This document shows positions 25,472-32,814 of a DNA stretch of 64,000 nucleotides, piece after piece. Below the pieces are notes generated by a model that was given only the letters and a program-made list of their open reading frames with translations, made no database searches and had not been told where the DNA came from. The position numbers and the translations under genes are program-made. Source of the DNA: CAWAWP01 sp963841205 (GTDB lineage Bacteria > Chloroflexota > Ktedonobacteria > Ktedonobacterales > JADMIN01); contig CAWJCH010000003.1 of NCBI GenBank assembly GCA_963841205.1, positions 1 through 64,000 on the forward strand, read 5' to 3'. Every line of letters begins with the position of its first letter. The stretch's first letter is position 1.

Positions 25472-25778
25472 CGGGACGCGACCGTCACGCCGCGACGTGA
25501 CGACGAGGGTCGACACGCGCTGACGCGTTGGCGCGGCGTGACGTGCGTACGAGCACTCGATGGCAGCAGTGACCGTCGCGCGACCACGGTCATTCCAGTG
25601 GCGGCAAGGAGCGAGCGAGCCGCGTCGGAAGTCGGGAAAATCATGGCCGGACGGCGTGCGTCACGCTCGCTTGGGTAGTAAGTATCGTACCCCCGCCAAT
25701 TTGGTCAAGCGGTTTCTTCGATTGTCACAGATCTGGCGGCATGCGCTGGCCTCACGGTACGTGGCGGGCAGTCGTCAT
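25472..25778. other. Intergenic, nothing recognised
   Basis: No gene or RNA could be supported in the spacer between the TPR fragment and the phosphoesterase gene. Confidence 0.25.
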
Positions 25779-26522
25779 TCACGGTTGATATTGGGCGATG
25801 GCTTCGTCAGCGTGAGGACGGCCACTGGCGCGATAGACGTGGATGAGGGATTCGACATCGAAGGGGACGCGGCGGAATTCGAGGCTCGTCGTTCCGTGTT
25901 CGAGGGTGAGGATTGCGTATTCGGCCCAGGGGTCAGCGTGGAAGGTGTCCTCTGGTTGATCATGGCGATAGGCGAAGCCGACACTGCCGCAGCCGAAGTA
26001 GAAGGAGTCTCCAAGTTGGTGGACCTGTTGGACGTGGGTGTGGCCTCCAGCGAGGATGTTTGGCGCGAAGCCACTGAGCATCCGTGTGAGATCGTTGGTC
26101 GGCGTTGTCGGCAAGATGACGTCATCGAAGGAGTGCGGCGAGCCGTGGAAGCCGAGCAGCGCGCGGTTCTCGCTCAGTGGGACGGTGACGGTTGGTTGGA
26201 ACGCGGCGATGAAGGCTTTGTCGGCCTCGCTGAGCTGATTTAGCGCCCAGCCTCGCACGTCGTCCATGCGCTGGCGTCGAGCGGCGTCGATGGCCTCGGC
26301 GCCTGAGTCTTGGCCGGTGAGCAGCCAGTCGTCGGCGTTGCCCATGACGACGGGGCACGCAAGCTCGCGGAGGCGCGCGACGACCTCTGCGGGCTGGGGT
26401 CCGCCCTGGATAGCGTCTCCGAGGCAGACTAACTGGTCGGTTGAGCGCTGTCTGAGATCGTCGAGGACGGCATCGAGCGCAATGCAGTTGCCGTGCATAT
26501 CGGAGGTGACGGCGAGGCGCAT
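25779..26522 (-). CDS. Calcineurin-like metallophosphoesterase (YfcE type)
   Basis: A 247-residue protein with all four metal motifs: SDMHGN (D8, H10), LGDAIQGGP, MGNADD and GGHTHVQQ, plus HGSPHS between them. This is the YfcE/MJ0936-like group of binuclear metal phosphodiesterases. The ATG follows AAAGGAGAG. The open frame extends further upstream but is out of family. Substrate is unknown; these enzymes often cleave generic phosphodiesters. It appears monocistronic, ending close to relic DNA. Confidence 0.88.
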   Translation of the reverse strand: MRLAVTSDMHGNCIALDAVLDDLRQRSTDQLVCLGDAIQGGPQPAEVVARLRELACPVVMGNADDWLLTGQDSGAEAIDAARRQRMDDVRGWALNQLSEADKAFIAAFQPTVTVPLSENRALLGFHGSPHSFDDVILPTTPTNDLTRMLSGFAPNILAGGHTHVQQVHQLGDSFYFGCGSVGFAYRHDQPEDTFHADPWAEYAILTLEHGTTSLEFRRVPFDVESLIHVYRASGRPHADEAIAQYQP

Positions 26523-26609
26523 AGGTTCTCTCCTTTGCCGCCAGAGGCTACGTCTGCGGCCTACGTGAAGGTACGCAGTGGCGCGCGTGGCGCTCACCGC
26601 GCGATGCTG

Positions 26610-26748
26610 TGAGCATGTGGGGCGCGTCGCTGCATTGCGCGACCAGCTCGACGTGCCGCTTGTCCTCAAGCCGTTCGACCTTTCGCAGTTGTTGGATGTG
26701 GTGGAGGCCACGGCGGCCAGCATGTCGCAGCGGCAGCTCGAGGGGTGA
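26610..26748 (+). pseudogene. C-terminal tail of a response-regulator receiver domain
   Basis: Reads RVAALRDQLDVPLVLKPFDLSQLLDVVEATAASMSQRQLEG then a stop. The LVLKPFDLSQLL segment is the K-P-F/I region of a CheY-like receiver (conserved Lys-Pro after beta-5). The remainder, including the phospho-acceptor Asp, is gone. It starts next to the phosphoesterase leader. Confidence 0.55.
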
Positions 26749-27054
26749 GGCCTGGGCGCGTTCAACGCGCCGGGATGTGAGCGCGACGGCGGGGGCATGG
26801 AGGTCGCTGCGGCAGGACGCACGAGAAGATGGGTCGGAGGCGTCGCGCGAAGGGCTGGATGGCGTTCGGCAGCGCGCGTGAGGAGGCGATGTTTCACCCT
26901 CGCTTGGTATGTGGTGTGCTCGGCGGTGGGGGTTGACGGCGCCGAAAGGGCCGCCGGTCGTTCGCTCGACGTCGCAGATGATGCGGATGCGTCACCCTCG
27001 GTTGGTTTGTGGTGTGTGAGTTATACGCCCCCGTGCTAGCACAGGGGTGCTGTT

Positions 27055-27260
27055 CAGTCCGTCTCCGTCCGTTCCTGTCGGGATCGGCCGTAGCGCCAGC
27101 GGTCGTCGCAGCGCTTGCACGATGCGGATGCCACTGAGCTTCACCTGTTGCGATACCACACGCGATCGTAGCAATGCTTGCATCGCCCACCTGCTACATG
27201 CGCTCGCTCAGCCGTGCCACAGTCGATGCACCGCTCGTGATCGCGCGACCAGTGCGCTTC
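27055..27260 (-). pseudogene. Zinc-ribbon peptide relics, copy A plus a second tail
   Basis: The minus strand encodes EEAHWSRDHERCIDCGTAERAHVAGG then RCKHCYDRVWYRNR and a stop, with C-x2-C-x12-C-x2-C. Immediately downstream is a second tail, SCKRCDDRWRYGRSRQERTETD and a stop, clearly from another copy. No start codon or ribosome-binding site is seen for either. The same motif recurs near 29.6 and 30.7 kb. The four-cysteine spacing suggests a small zinc-binding module of unknown role. Confidence 0.45.
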
Positions 27261-27462
27261 TTCATCGGCCGAATTCCGCCGCCCTCGTGCGATGGCGGAC
27301 TGCATGGTACTTGGGGTAGACTGCTGTGCAGTTGGTCCTGCTCGATCGGAATTGTTTGACAGCCCTTTGTAACGTGCCGCCCTAGAGGCGCTGGGCGACT
27401 AAGTTGCACGTTCTCCCCCCTGGTGGAGCCTGCGAAGGTCATCCCCCACTCCTCTGGCATCT

Positions 27463-27957
27463 TTAGCCGCACGGCCCGCTTTGCATCGTGTCGACGAACT
27501 GCTGTGCCTGGGCATGGCTTGAAAAAGGCCCGATGGATTGCGCAGGTTGGATTGGGCCGTCGTTCAGCCCGGATTGCACCACGGAACCCTCGAATACGAA
27601 TGTGATGATCTCCTGGCTCGAGTTCGTGGTTGGCGTGATCTGACGGATACGCGCCATGGCCGTCGACGACAGCAGAAGCGTTACGTTGTAAGCAACGGGC
27701 CCGCCCGGCGTCGGAGACAAGGGCAGTTGTCGCACGAGGAGGGATTCACGCTGCACATCGGCCTGTGTGGCCAGGAGCGTGCCCTGTATGTGCGTCTCGC
27801 TCGCGCCCGTCACGTAGACCTGCTCCGTCTTGTACATGGTGAAGTCGGGACACTGCACGCTCGGGGTGCCCGAAGTGCCGCAGGCGGACGGTAGGAGGGC
27901 GACGAGCGCGAGGGCGAAGAGCCCGAGGAGACCCTTCGGGTTGTGCTGCACGGCCAT
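27463..27957 (-). CDS. Hypothetical lipoprotein
   Basis: A 164-residue protein with an N-terminal signal (NPKGLLGLFALALVALLPSAC, lipidation C26). The mature part (TPSVQCPDFTMYKTEQVYVTG...VAYNVTLLLSSTAMARIRQIT...ITFVFEGSVVQSG) looks like a small beta-rich domain and ends FVDTMQSGPCG, with a possible disulfide between the second and last cysteine. No family recognised. It lies downstream of, and on the same strand as, a membrane-anchored propeller gene. Confidence 0.6.
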   Translation of the reverse strand: MAVQHNPKGLLGLFALALVALLPSACGTSGTPSVQCPDFTMYKTEQVYVTGASETHIQGTLLATQADVQRESLLVRQLPLSPTPGGPVAYNVTLLLSSTAMARIRQITPTTNSSQEIITFVFEGSVVQSGLNDGPIQPAQSIGPFSSHAQAQQFVDTMQSGPCG

Positions 27958-28164
27958 CCTGCTCTACCTCACGTATCTCGTTGACGTCATCTTCAAGAAA
28001 GCCAAGCGCCCCGCTCGAATGACGGGAGTCTGGGGGGAGTCCCGTCACGTGCAATGCCCCACGGATAGGAGACCTGGCGAAGGTGAGAGTCCAGGCTTCC
28101 CTTTCCGTGGGCTCCTGTTCCGTGGGCTCTCGAGTGTGGTGGACTCTCAAGACCCGACCTAGAG

Positions 28165-29511
28165 TCAGCCGAGTTTCGGCGTCCAGTGGGCGAGTGTGCC
28201 GCTCGCTGTGGCAACAAGCAGGATCGCATTGTCCTCCGGTGACCATGCGGCTACGACACCGCTCTGGGCACACGCCACGGTAGCGTTACCGAACGCCAAT
28301 TGCGCGCTTGCAACCATTGCCCCGGTCGCCGTGGACCGGACTGCAAGGCTAGCCGCTCGCACCCCAGTACACCGCACCTCGAAGAGGTACGCTCCAGAGA
28401 TGCTCCAAGACAGCGATGCTATGCGCCCGGGCTGCGCGATGGCCTCATTGATCGCCGCGGTGAGGGCTTCATCGCGCGGCGCGCGCACGACGACCGGCAA
28501 GAACGTTTCCGGGGTCGCAGGCGGTGTAGATGCGGGTATCTGGACGTGGGTGGTGAGGGTCAGGGCGACAGAGCGGCCATCGGGCGACCATGCGCCGAAG
28601 ACCGCCCCGAAGTCCGCGACTCCGGCTCCCGCAGAGGTGAGGAACCCCGGCTGCCACGGCGCGAATGCCGTGCCGGCGTCAGGGTTCCCGATGGCGGCCG
28701 TGAGATTACCCGCCTGCAGTGTCAGCGTGCCGTCCGTCGCCCATGTGATGACATCCGCGGCACCCAGTCCGACGGGCGTGACGAGGTTCTTCGCGTCTCG
28801 ATCCGTCAAGTCGAAGACCGTGTATGCGCTCGCGCCGCCCGCGAGCCCTGCCCCCCGCAGTACGAAGCCGCCGCTACTATCCGCGTTGATGATGAGTGCA
28901 TCTGTCGCCACCGGATTGCCTTTCGCATCGACCGAGACGAGGCCGATCGCGAGTTTCGTCTCGTCGGGCGACCACAGGAGCACCTGCGGACACGTTGGTG
29001 CGCCCGCGCCATCGGCTAGACAGGTCGAGAGATCAGAAGCGCCGAGATAGGGAGCGAGAGGGATGCGCTGTAGCACAGCTCCGGTGGCCGCAGAGATAAT
29101 CACCACGCTCGTCGAGTTGGGTGCTCCCGCGACATCTGCTGCGCAGCCAGCGGTCGAGCCGACTATGGCATACGCATCACCGCGCGGCGACCAGGCGGGA
29201 GGATAGGCGCACGCGAACGTGGACACGGCGGAGAGGGATACGGCAGGCTGCGATGGGGACGGAGACGCTGTAGTCGGTGGAGAGGTGGGTCGTTGTGAAC
29301 GCGTTGCCGCGTACCCTCCCCCCGCGGCGAGTAGCGCGCCGACCGCTATGAGGATTAGCCAACGTGAACGGCCAGGACGTCGCGTCTGCGGTGTCGCGGA
29401 TCCCCCAGAGGCAGAGCGCTCGACAGCTAAGCCATGCAGCGCATCAAGGCGCCGTTGTCGTTCGTCATCGACCGGCATACCCACTGCAGCGTCCTCCGGT
29501 GTATTCCTCAC
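28165..29511 (-). CDS. Membrane-anchored WD40/TolB-like propeller protein
   Basis: A 448-residue protein: short cytosolic N-terminus (with DDERQRRLDALHGLAVERS), one membrane helix at about residues 51-70, a Pro/Ser/Thr-rich linker, and an outer domain with repeated WSP motifs (PPAWSPRGDAYAIVGS, LLWSPDETKLAIGL, FGAWSPDGRSVALTL, SLSWSISGAYLFEV, VAAWSPEDNAILLVA). WSPDG-type blades are those of TolB/WD40-like propellers. Probably a surface or envelope protein, role unknown. ATG start. Confidence 0.65.
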   Translation of the reverse strand: MRNTPEDAAVGMPVDDERQRRLDALHGLAVERSASGGSATPQTRRPGRSRWLILIAVGALLAAGGGYAATRSQRPTSPPTTASPSPSQPAVSLSAVSTFACAYPPAWSPRGDAYAIVGSTAGCAADVAGAPNSTSVVIISAATGAVLQRIPLAPYLGASDLSTCLADGAGAPTCPQVLLWSPDETKLAIGLVSVDAKGNPVATDALIINADSSGGFVLRGAGLAGGASAYTVFDLTDRDAKNLVTPVGLGAADVITWATDGTLTLQAGNLTAAIGNPDAGTAFAPWQPGFLTSAGAGVADFGAVFGAWSPDGRSVALTLTTHVQIPASTPPATPETFLPVVVRAPRDEALTAAINEAIAQPGRIASLSWSISGAYLFEVRCTGVRAASLAVRSTATGAMVASAQLAFGNATVACAQSGVVAAWSPEDNAILLVATASGTLAHWTPKLG

Positions 29512-29602
29512 AGCCGACGCATGCTAAACTCGGGCCGAGGGGGACATCCTTCACCAGGATAGTACGGCAGAGAACAGCCTGGCGGAGGACACCAGCTTAC
29601 TG

Positions 29603-29690
29603 TCATCCGCCCCTATACCGCCAGTGGTCGTCGCAGCGGTTATAGTGCCCTCGGGCCCGGTGCGGTCGCGCCGCGATGCCACACTCTATG
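29603..29690 (-). pseudogene. Zinc-ribbon peptide relic, copy B
   Basis: Reads TADCCIECGIAARPHRARGH then YNRCDDHWRYRGG and a stop. It aligns with copies A and C, but tyrosine replaces the third cysteine, so metal binding would be lost. A longer open frame runs upstream but shows no relation to the other copies. Confidence 0.4.
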
Positions 29691-29807
29691 CAACAATCCG
29701 CAGTAGGGGACCAGAGTTTCACGCGGCCTCGCTTCGCCGAAAGTTTGACAGGTCTTTGGATTGTACCGCCCTGGGGGTGCCTAAGTGGTGCGAGGCTGCG
29801 GGTCGTG

Positions 29808-30080
29808 CTACGCGGTCTGCTGCGTGCCCGTCTCCCCGGCACTTTGGTAGGCCGCGAGCGCGTCCACAACGCCTTGCCGCTTGGTCAGCAGACGCCACAA
29901 CGCGGTGCGCGCCCGCGCAAGCCCCGGCGCATCGCCCATCGCGCGCGCTTGCAGCACGACATCCTCCTGCTCAACGATCATCGCCTCTAGGCGCGCGAGA
30001 TACTTGCGATAGTGCTGGGAGGCCTCCTCAGAGGCGATCGGCTGCTGGCGGTAGTCGTTGTGGATGAGCGGTTCCATCAT
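29808..30080 (-). CDS. Hypothetical small helical protein
   Basis: A 90-residue protein (MMEPLIHNDYRQQPIASEEASQHYRKYLARLEAMIVEQEDVVLQ...), with AGGAGG placed well before the start. Highly helical, with heptad-like spacing in LARLEAMIVEQEDVVLQARAMG and LARARTALWRLLTKRQGVVDALAAY. No family recognised. It lies just downstream of the broken DUF6932 gene on the same strand, and may have been co-transcribed with it. Confidence 0.55.
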   Translation of the reverse strand: MMEPLIHNDYRQQPIASEEASQHYRKYLARLEAMIVEQEDVVLQARAMGDAPGLARARTALWRLLTKRQGVVDALAAYQSAGETGTQQTA

Positions 30081-30116
30081 GGGAGTCCTCCTACCCGTAG
30101 GGCCTCATAGGGCCTC

Positions 30117-30529
30117 TCAGCGGGTCAGCCGCACGATGCCCTTCTTGGCGCCGCTGCCCTGGATCTCCCGGAAGAGGTCCTCCATGTGCTGGGCGCTGTG
30201 CAAGGGATTGAAGAAGACGTCGACGAGCGTTACCTCGCCGGGGTGCGCGGCGGAGGAGGCCGCGGCGAAGAGGCCATCGTCCCACACATCGGAGCGGACG
30301 GCGAGTCGACATCCAGGGGATCGCGCTTGTCGGTGACATAGCTCCCATTCACGTAGAGCAGCGCCGCGGCGTCGCGAGACCAGATGAGGAGCGCCACGTG
30401 CCCTAGCGCTGCATGCAAGGCTGGACGCGTGCGCGATCCGGGCTGGTCAAACGCCGCCGCCACCTCTCCGAGCGTCGCCGGATAGGTCACGGGTGGCAGG
30501 ACGCCGTTCACCATGGGCGGGATCGCCAT
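30117..30529 (-). pseudogene. DUF6932-family gene with a single-base frameshift
   Basis: The first frame reads MAIPPMVNGVLPPVTYPATLGEVAAAFDQPGSRTRPALHAALG, then ALLYVNGSYVTDKRDPLDVD. The next frame continues LAVRSDVWDDGLFAAASSAAHPGEVTLVDVFFNPLHSAQHMEDLFREIQGSGAKKGIVRLTR and a stop. Joined after DVD (near 30306) by restoring one base, they give a complete DUF6932 protein (GxLPPG...EV...F; VNGSFVTDK.xPxDVD), a family with a nucleotidyltransferase-like NGS-x-VTxK-xx-x-D-x-D motif. One missing C in GTCGAC(C)TCGCC explains it. Could be a recent mutation or an assembly error. Confidence 0.7.
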
Positions 30530-30682
30530 GTCGCATGCACCTCGCGGGCAGGATAGCATATCGCGCGGGGCTTCGCTGAGCATGGGAAGGCAGGCGTCAC
30601 GATCGCAGAAACGGCCCCGAGTTCGGCCGTGCCGCCGGCGTTCGTCGCGGTGCGCGCAGGGCACGGGCGCCACGACGCCGGG

Positions 30683-30817
30683 TTATTGTTTGTGATGCCA
30701 CAAGCGATCGTAGCACCGCTTGCAGCGCCCATCGGCTACGTGGGGCCGCTCCGCTATGCCGCACTCGATGCACGCGTCGTGCTCCTCGGCCCATCTCGTT
30801 CTGCGCGCCCCGCCTTC
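30683..30817 (-). pseudogene. Zinc-ribbon peptide relic, copy C
   Basis: Reads RRTRWAEEHDACIECGIAERPHVADG then RCKRCYDRLWHHKQ and a stop. All four cysteines are kept (C-x2-C-x12-C-x2-C), making it the best preserved copy. No ATG/GTG in frame with a ribosome-binding site was found; an ATG 1 frame away suggests a lost start. Ends about 10 bp from the tRNA-Arg terminator. Confidence 0.4.
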
Positions 30818-30827
30818 TGACACAAAG

Positions 30828-30868
30828 AAAGCCCCCTGCTGACGCTTCCCGCGCTGCAGAGGGGCTTT
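30828..30868 (-). terminator. Terminator of tRNA-Arg
   Basis: On the minus strand AGCCCCTCTGCAG pairs with CTGC...GGGGCT around a loop and is followed by TTTCTTTG. It lies about 30 bp after the tRNA. Confidence 0.7.
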
Positions 30869-30896
30869 CCGAAGACGATTGGGGGTCTTCGTCGGG

Positions 30897-30968
30897 TGCC
30901 CCCAGGGCGACTCGAACGCCCGCCACCGGCTTCGGAGGCCGGTGCTCTATCCACTGAGCTATGGGGGC
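30897..30968 (-). tRNA. tRNA-Arg, anticodon CCG
   Basis: A full cloverleaf: acceptor GCCCCCA/TGGGGGC, D arm GCTC-AGTGGATA-GAGC, anticodon stem CCGGC/GCCGG with loop CTCCGAA (anticodon CCG, reading CGG codons), T arm GGCG-TTCGAGT-CGCC and discriminator A. The genomic 3' end is ACCC, so CCA is not encoded completely and must be added. It has its own promoter and terminator, thus is a single-gene unit. Confidence 0.93.
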
Positions 30969-31003
30969 TGGGGGAGGGACGACATCCCTCTTTAGACGGG
31001 CGT

Positions 31004-31032
31004 AGTGTAGCACACGGCGCCCCCAGCTTCAA
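31004..31032 (-). promoter_or_regulatory. Promoter of tRNA-Arg
   Basis: On the minus strand TTGAAG, 17 bp, TACACT, located 36 bp before the tRNA 5' end. Confidence 0.6.
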
Positions 31033-31160
31033 GAAGGCGACGCTGTGCAGCCGGAAGGCTGACCCATCGCCCGCTTCAGCGGAACGTCGAAGCGATGGTG
31101 CATAATGTGGGAGACTATCAGCACATCGCGGCGCGCCATGCGCCGCCGTTCGAGGACGTC

Positions 31161-31556
31161 ATGCCGTACGCCACGCTCGCCAAAGAATTTACCTTCGACG
31201 CCGCCCACTCGCTGCCCAACTCTGACGGACCCTGCCGTCGCTTGCACGGCCACACCTACCGTGCCGTCGTCTTCGCCCATGGCTTGGTGCAGCCCACCGA
31301 TGGGCGAGCCGAGGAGGGCATGGTCCTCGATTTCACCCGCCTGAAAGAGGTCTTCAAGCAGCGGATCGAGGCACGCTGCGACCACCAATTCCTCAACGAG
31401 GTTGTCCCGGTCGCGCGCACTACCGCCGAGCTGCTGGCCGCATGGATGCTGCGCGAGCTGCGCCAAGAGCTGCCCCAAGTCGTCGCTGTGCGCCTCCATG
31501 AGACGCCCACCTCCTACGCCGAGGTCACCGCCGACGATCTCGCAGGCGAGGAATAA
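31161..31556 (+). CDS. queD: 6-carboxytetrahydropterin synthase QueD
   Basis: A 131-residue T-fold enzyme that converts dihydroneopterin triphosphate to 6-carboxy-tetrahydropterin in preQ0/queuosine (7-deazaguanine) synthesis. Zinc ligands H16 (DAAHSL), H29 and H31 (LHGHTY) and the catalytic C25 are present, as are CDHQFLNEV and the final HETPTSYAEV glutamate motif. GAGGA lies 4 nt before the ATG chosen. An in-frame ATG 66 nt upstream is possible but lies in non-family sequence. It is followed at 8 nt by queE, so the two form an operon. Confidence 0.93.
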   Translation: MPYATLAKEFTFDAAHSLPNSDGPCRRLHGHTYRAVVFAHGLVQPTDGRAEEGMVLDFTRLKEVFKQRIEARCDHQFLNEVVPVARTTAELLAAWMLRELRQELPQVVAVRLHETPTSYAEVTADDLAGEE

Positions 31557-31563
31557 CCTGGCC

Positions 31564-32274
31564 ATGACCTCTGACCCGCCACGCGAGAAGACGTACCCTG
31601 TCGTCGAGATCTTCGGCCCCGTCCTGCAAGGCGAGGGACGCATGATCGGCGTGCCCACCCTCTTCGTCCGCTTCGGCTACTGCGATAGTCGGTGTAGCTG
31701 GTGCGACACCCTCTACGCCGTGCTGCCCGAGCAGGTGCGCGACAACGCCATGCAGATGAGCGCCGCCGCCATCCGGGACCGGCTCGTCGCGCTGGACCCC
31801 ACTGTGCCGTGGATCACGCTTTCCGGCGGCAACCCCGTCATGCACGATCTCACCGCTCTCGTGGCTCTCTTGCACGCGAGCGGGCGCAAGATCGCTGTCG
31901 AGACGCAGGGCACCGTCTTCCGCGAATGGCTGCGCGCGTGCGAGGTCGTCACCGTTTCACCCAAGCCGCCGAGCTCCGGCATGGCGACGAATTTCGCGCA
32001 ACTCGACCGTTTCGCCGCGCTGCACCAAGCCAACCTCAAAGTCGTCGTCTTCGACGACGCGGATCTCGGCTACGCCAAGGATGTCCATCTCCGCTATCCC
32101 GCGGTGCCGTTCTACATGCAGGTGGGCAACGCCGTTGGCGCCGACGATCGCGACGCGCTGCTCACGAAGCTCGGCTGGCTCGGCGCCCGCGTCCTGGCCG
32201 ATCCCGCCCTGCAGGATGCCGTCGTCCTTCCGCAGCTGCACGTGCTGCTGTACGGCAACCGACGCGGTGTCTGA
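31564..32274 (+). CDS. queE: 7-carboxy-7-deazaguanine synthase QueE
   Basis: A 236-residue radical-SAM enzyme making 7-carboxy-7-deazaguanine from the QueD product. The cluster motif is C40-D-S-R-C44-S-W-C47-D, with EIFGPVLQGEGRMIGVPTLFVRFGYC before it, ITLSGGNPVMH (GGEP equivalent), ETQGT and VSPKPPSSG. Binds 4Fe-4S and S-adenosylmethionine. No queC, queF or folE in the window, so the pathway must be completed elsewhere, or the products feed DNA or tRNA 7-deazaguanine modification by other loci. Confidence 0.93.
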   Translation: MTSDPPREKTYPVVEIFGPVLQGEGRMIGVPTLFVRFGYCDSRCSWCDTLYAVLPEQVRDNAMQMSAAAIRDRLVALDPTVPWITLSGGNPVMHDLTALVALLHASGRKIAVETQGTVFREWLRACEVVTVSPKPPSSGMATNFAQLDRFAALHQANLKVVVFDDADLGYAKDVHLRYPAVPFYMQVGNAVGADDRDALLTKLGWLGARVLADPALQDAVVLPQLHVLLYGNRRGV

Positions 32275-32400
32275 TCGAGATGCGCCGCCGCCCGGTTCCA
32301 TCGTCACCATCGCTGCACTTTGGCGTCCCGCGACCGCTACGTCGTACAATGCCGCCACTGGCTACGAGAGGACCGCGAAGTGGCAAGGGGGACACGCATC

Positions 32401-32784
32401 ATGAACGACGACTTGACGCCTGAGGTGCTGGCCGAGCTTCGCGGCTTGTTGGAGGCGAAGCGCGCCAGCCTAGAAGCGGATCTGGCTGTGCTCCAGCGCG
32501 GCGAGGATAACAGGACCGAGTTTAATTCGCGCACGGACGTGGTCGGCGACTCCGCCGACAGCAGCGTAGACCTGCAAGAGATCGATGACGATCACACCGA
32601 CGCCGACGCCCTGCGCCACGATCTCGCCGAGGTGACGCACGCGCTGGCGAAGTTTGACAATGGCACCTACGGCCTCTGCGAAGAGTGCGACGGCCCGATA
32701 CCCGTAGCGCGCCTGCGCATCGTGCCCGAAGCGCGCTACGACGTCAAGCACCAAGCCGAGGTTGACGCAGGCCAGAAGAGTTAG
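32401..32784 (+). CDS. DksA/TraR-family protein with half a zinc finger
   Basis: A 127-residue protein of the DksA/TraR family, which binds the RNA polymerase secondary channel and adjusts transcription under stress. N-terminal coiled coil (LAELRGLLEAKRASLEADLAVL) with acidic tip DVVGDSADSSVD, then GTYGLCEECDGPIPVARLRIVPEARYDVKHQ. The first C-x2-C (C93, C96) is present, but the second pair is Y113 and K116, so the four-cysteine zinc site is incomplete. Many TraR-like proteins vary here. Starts at an ATG after GGGGGACACGC. Follows queE by about 130 bp on the same strand. Confidence 0.85.
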   Translation: MNDDLTPEVLAELRGLLEAKRASLEADLAVLQRGEDNRTEFNSRTDVVGDSADSSVDLQEIDDDHTDADALRHDLAEVTHALAKFDNGTYGLCEECDGPIPVARLRIVPEARYDVKHQAEVDAGQKS

Positions 32785-32814
32785 CCGCAGCTCATGTGGC
32801 TTAACGCGCGGCAT

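Noticed and set aside
23867..25516. Complete serine recombinase of 549 residues
   Set aside because: The first 115 residues are antisense translation of a TPR fragment; YxRVS and the catalytic serine are missing.
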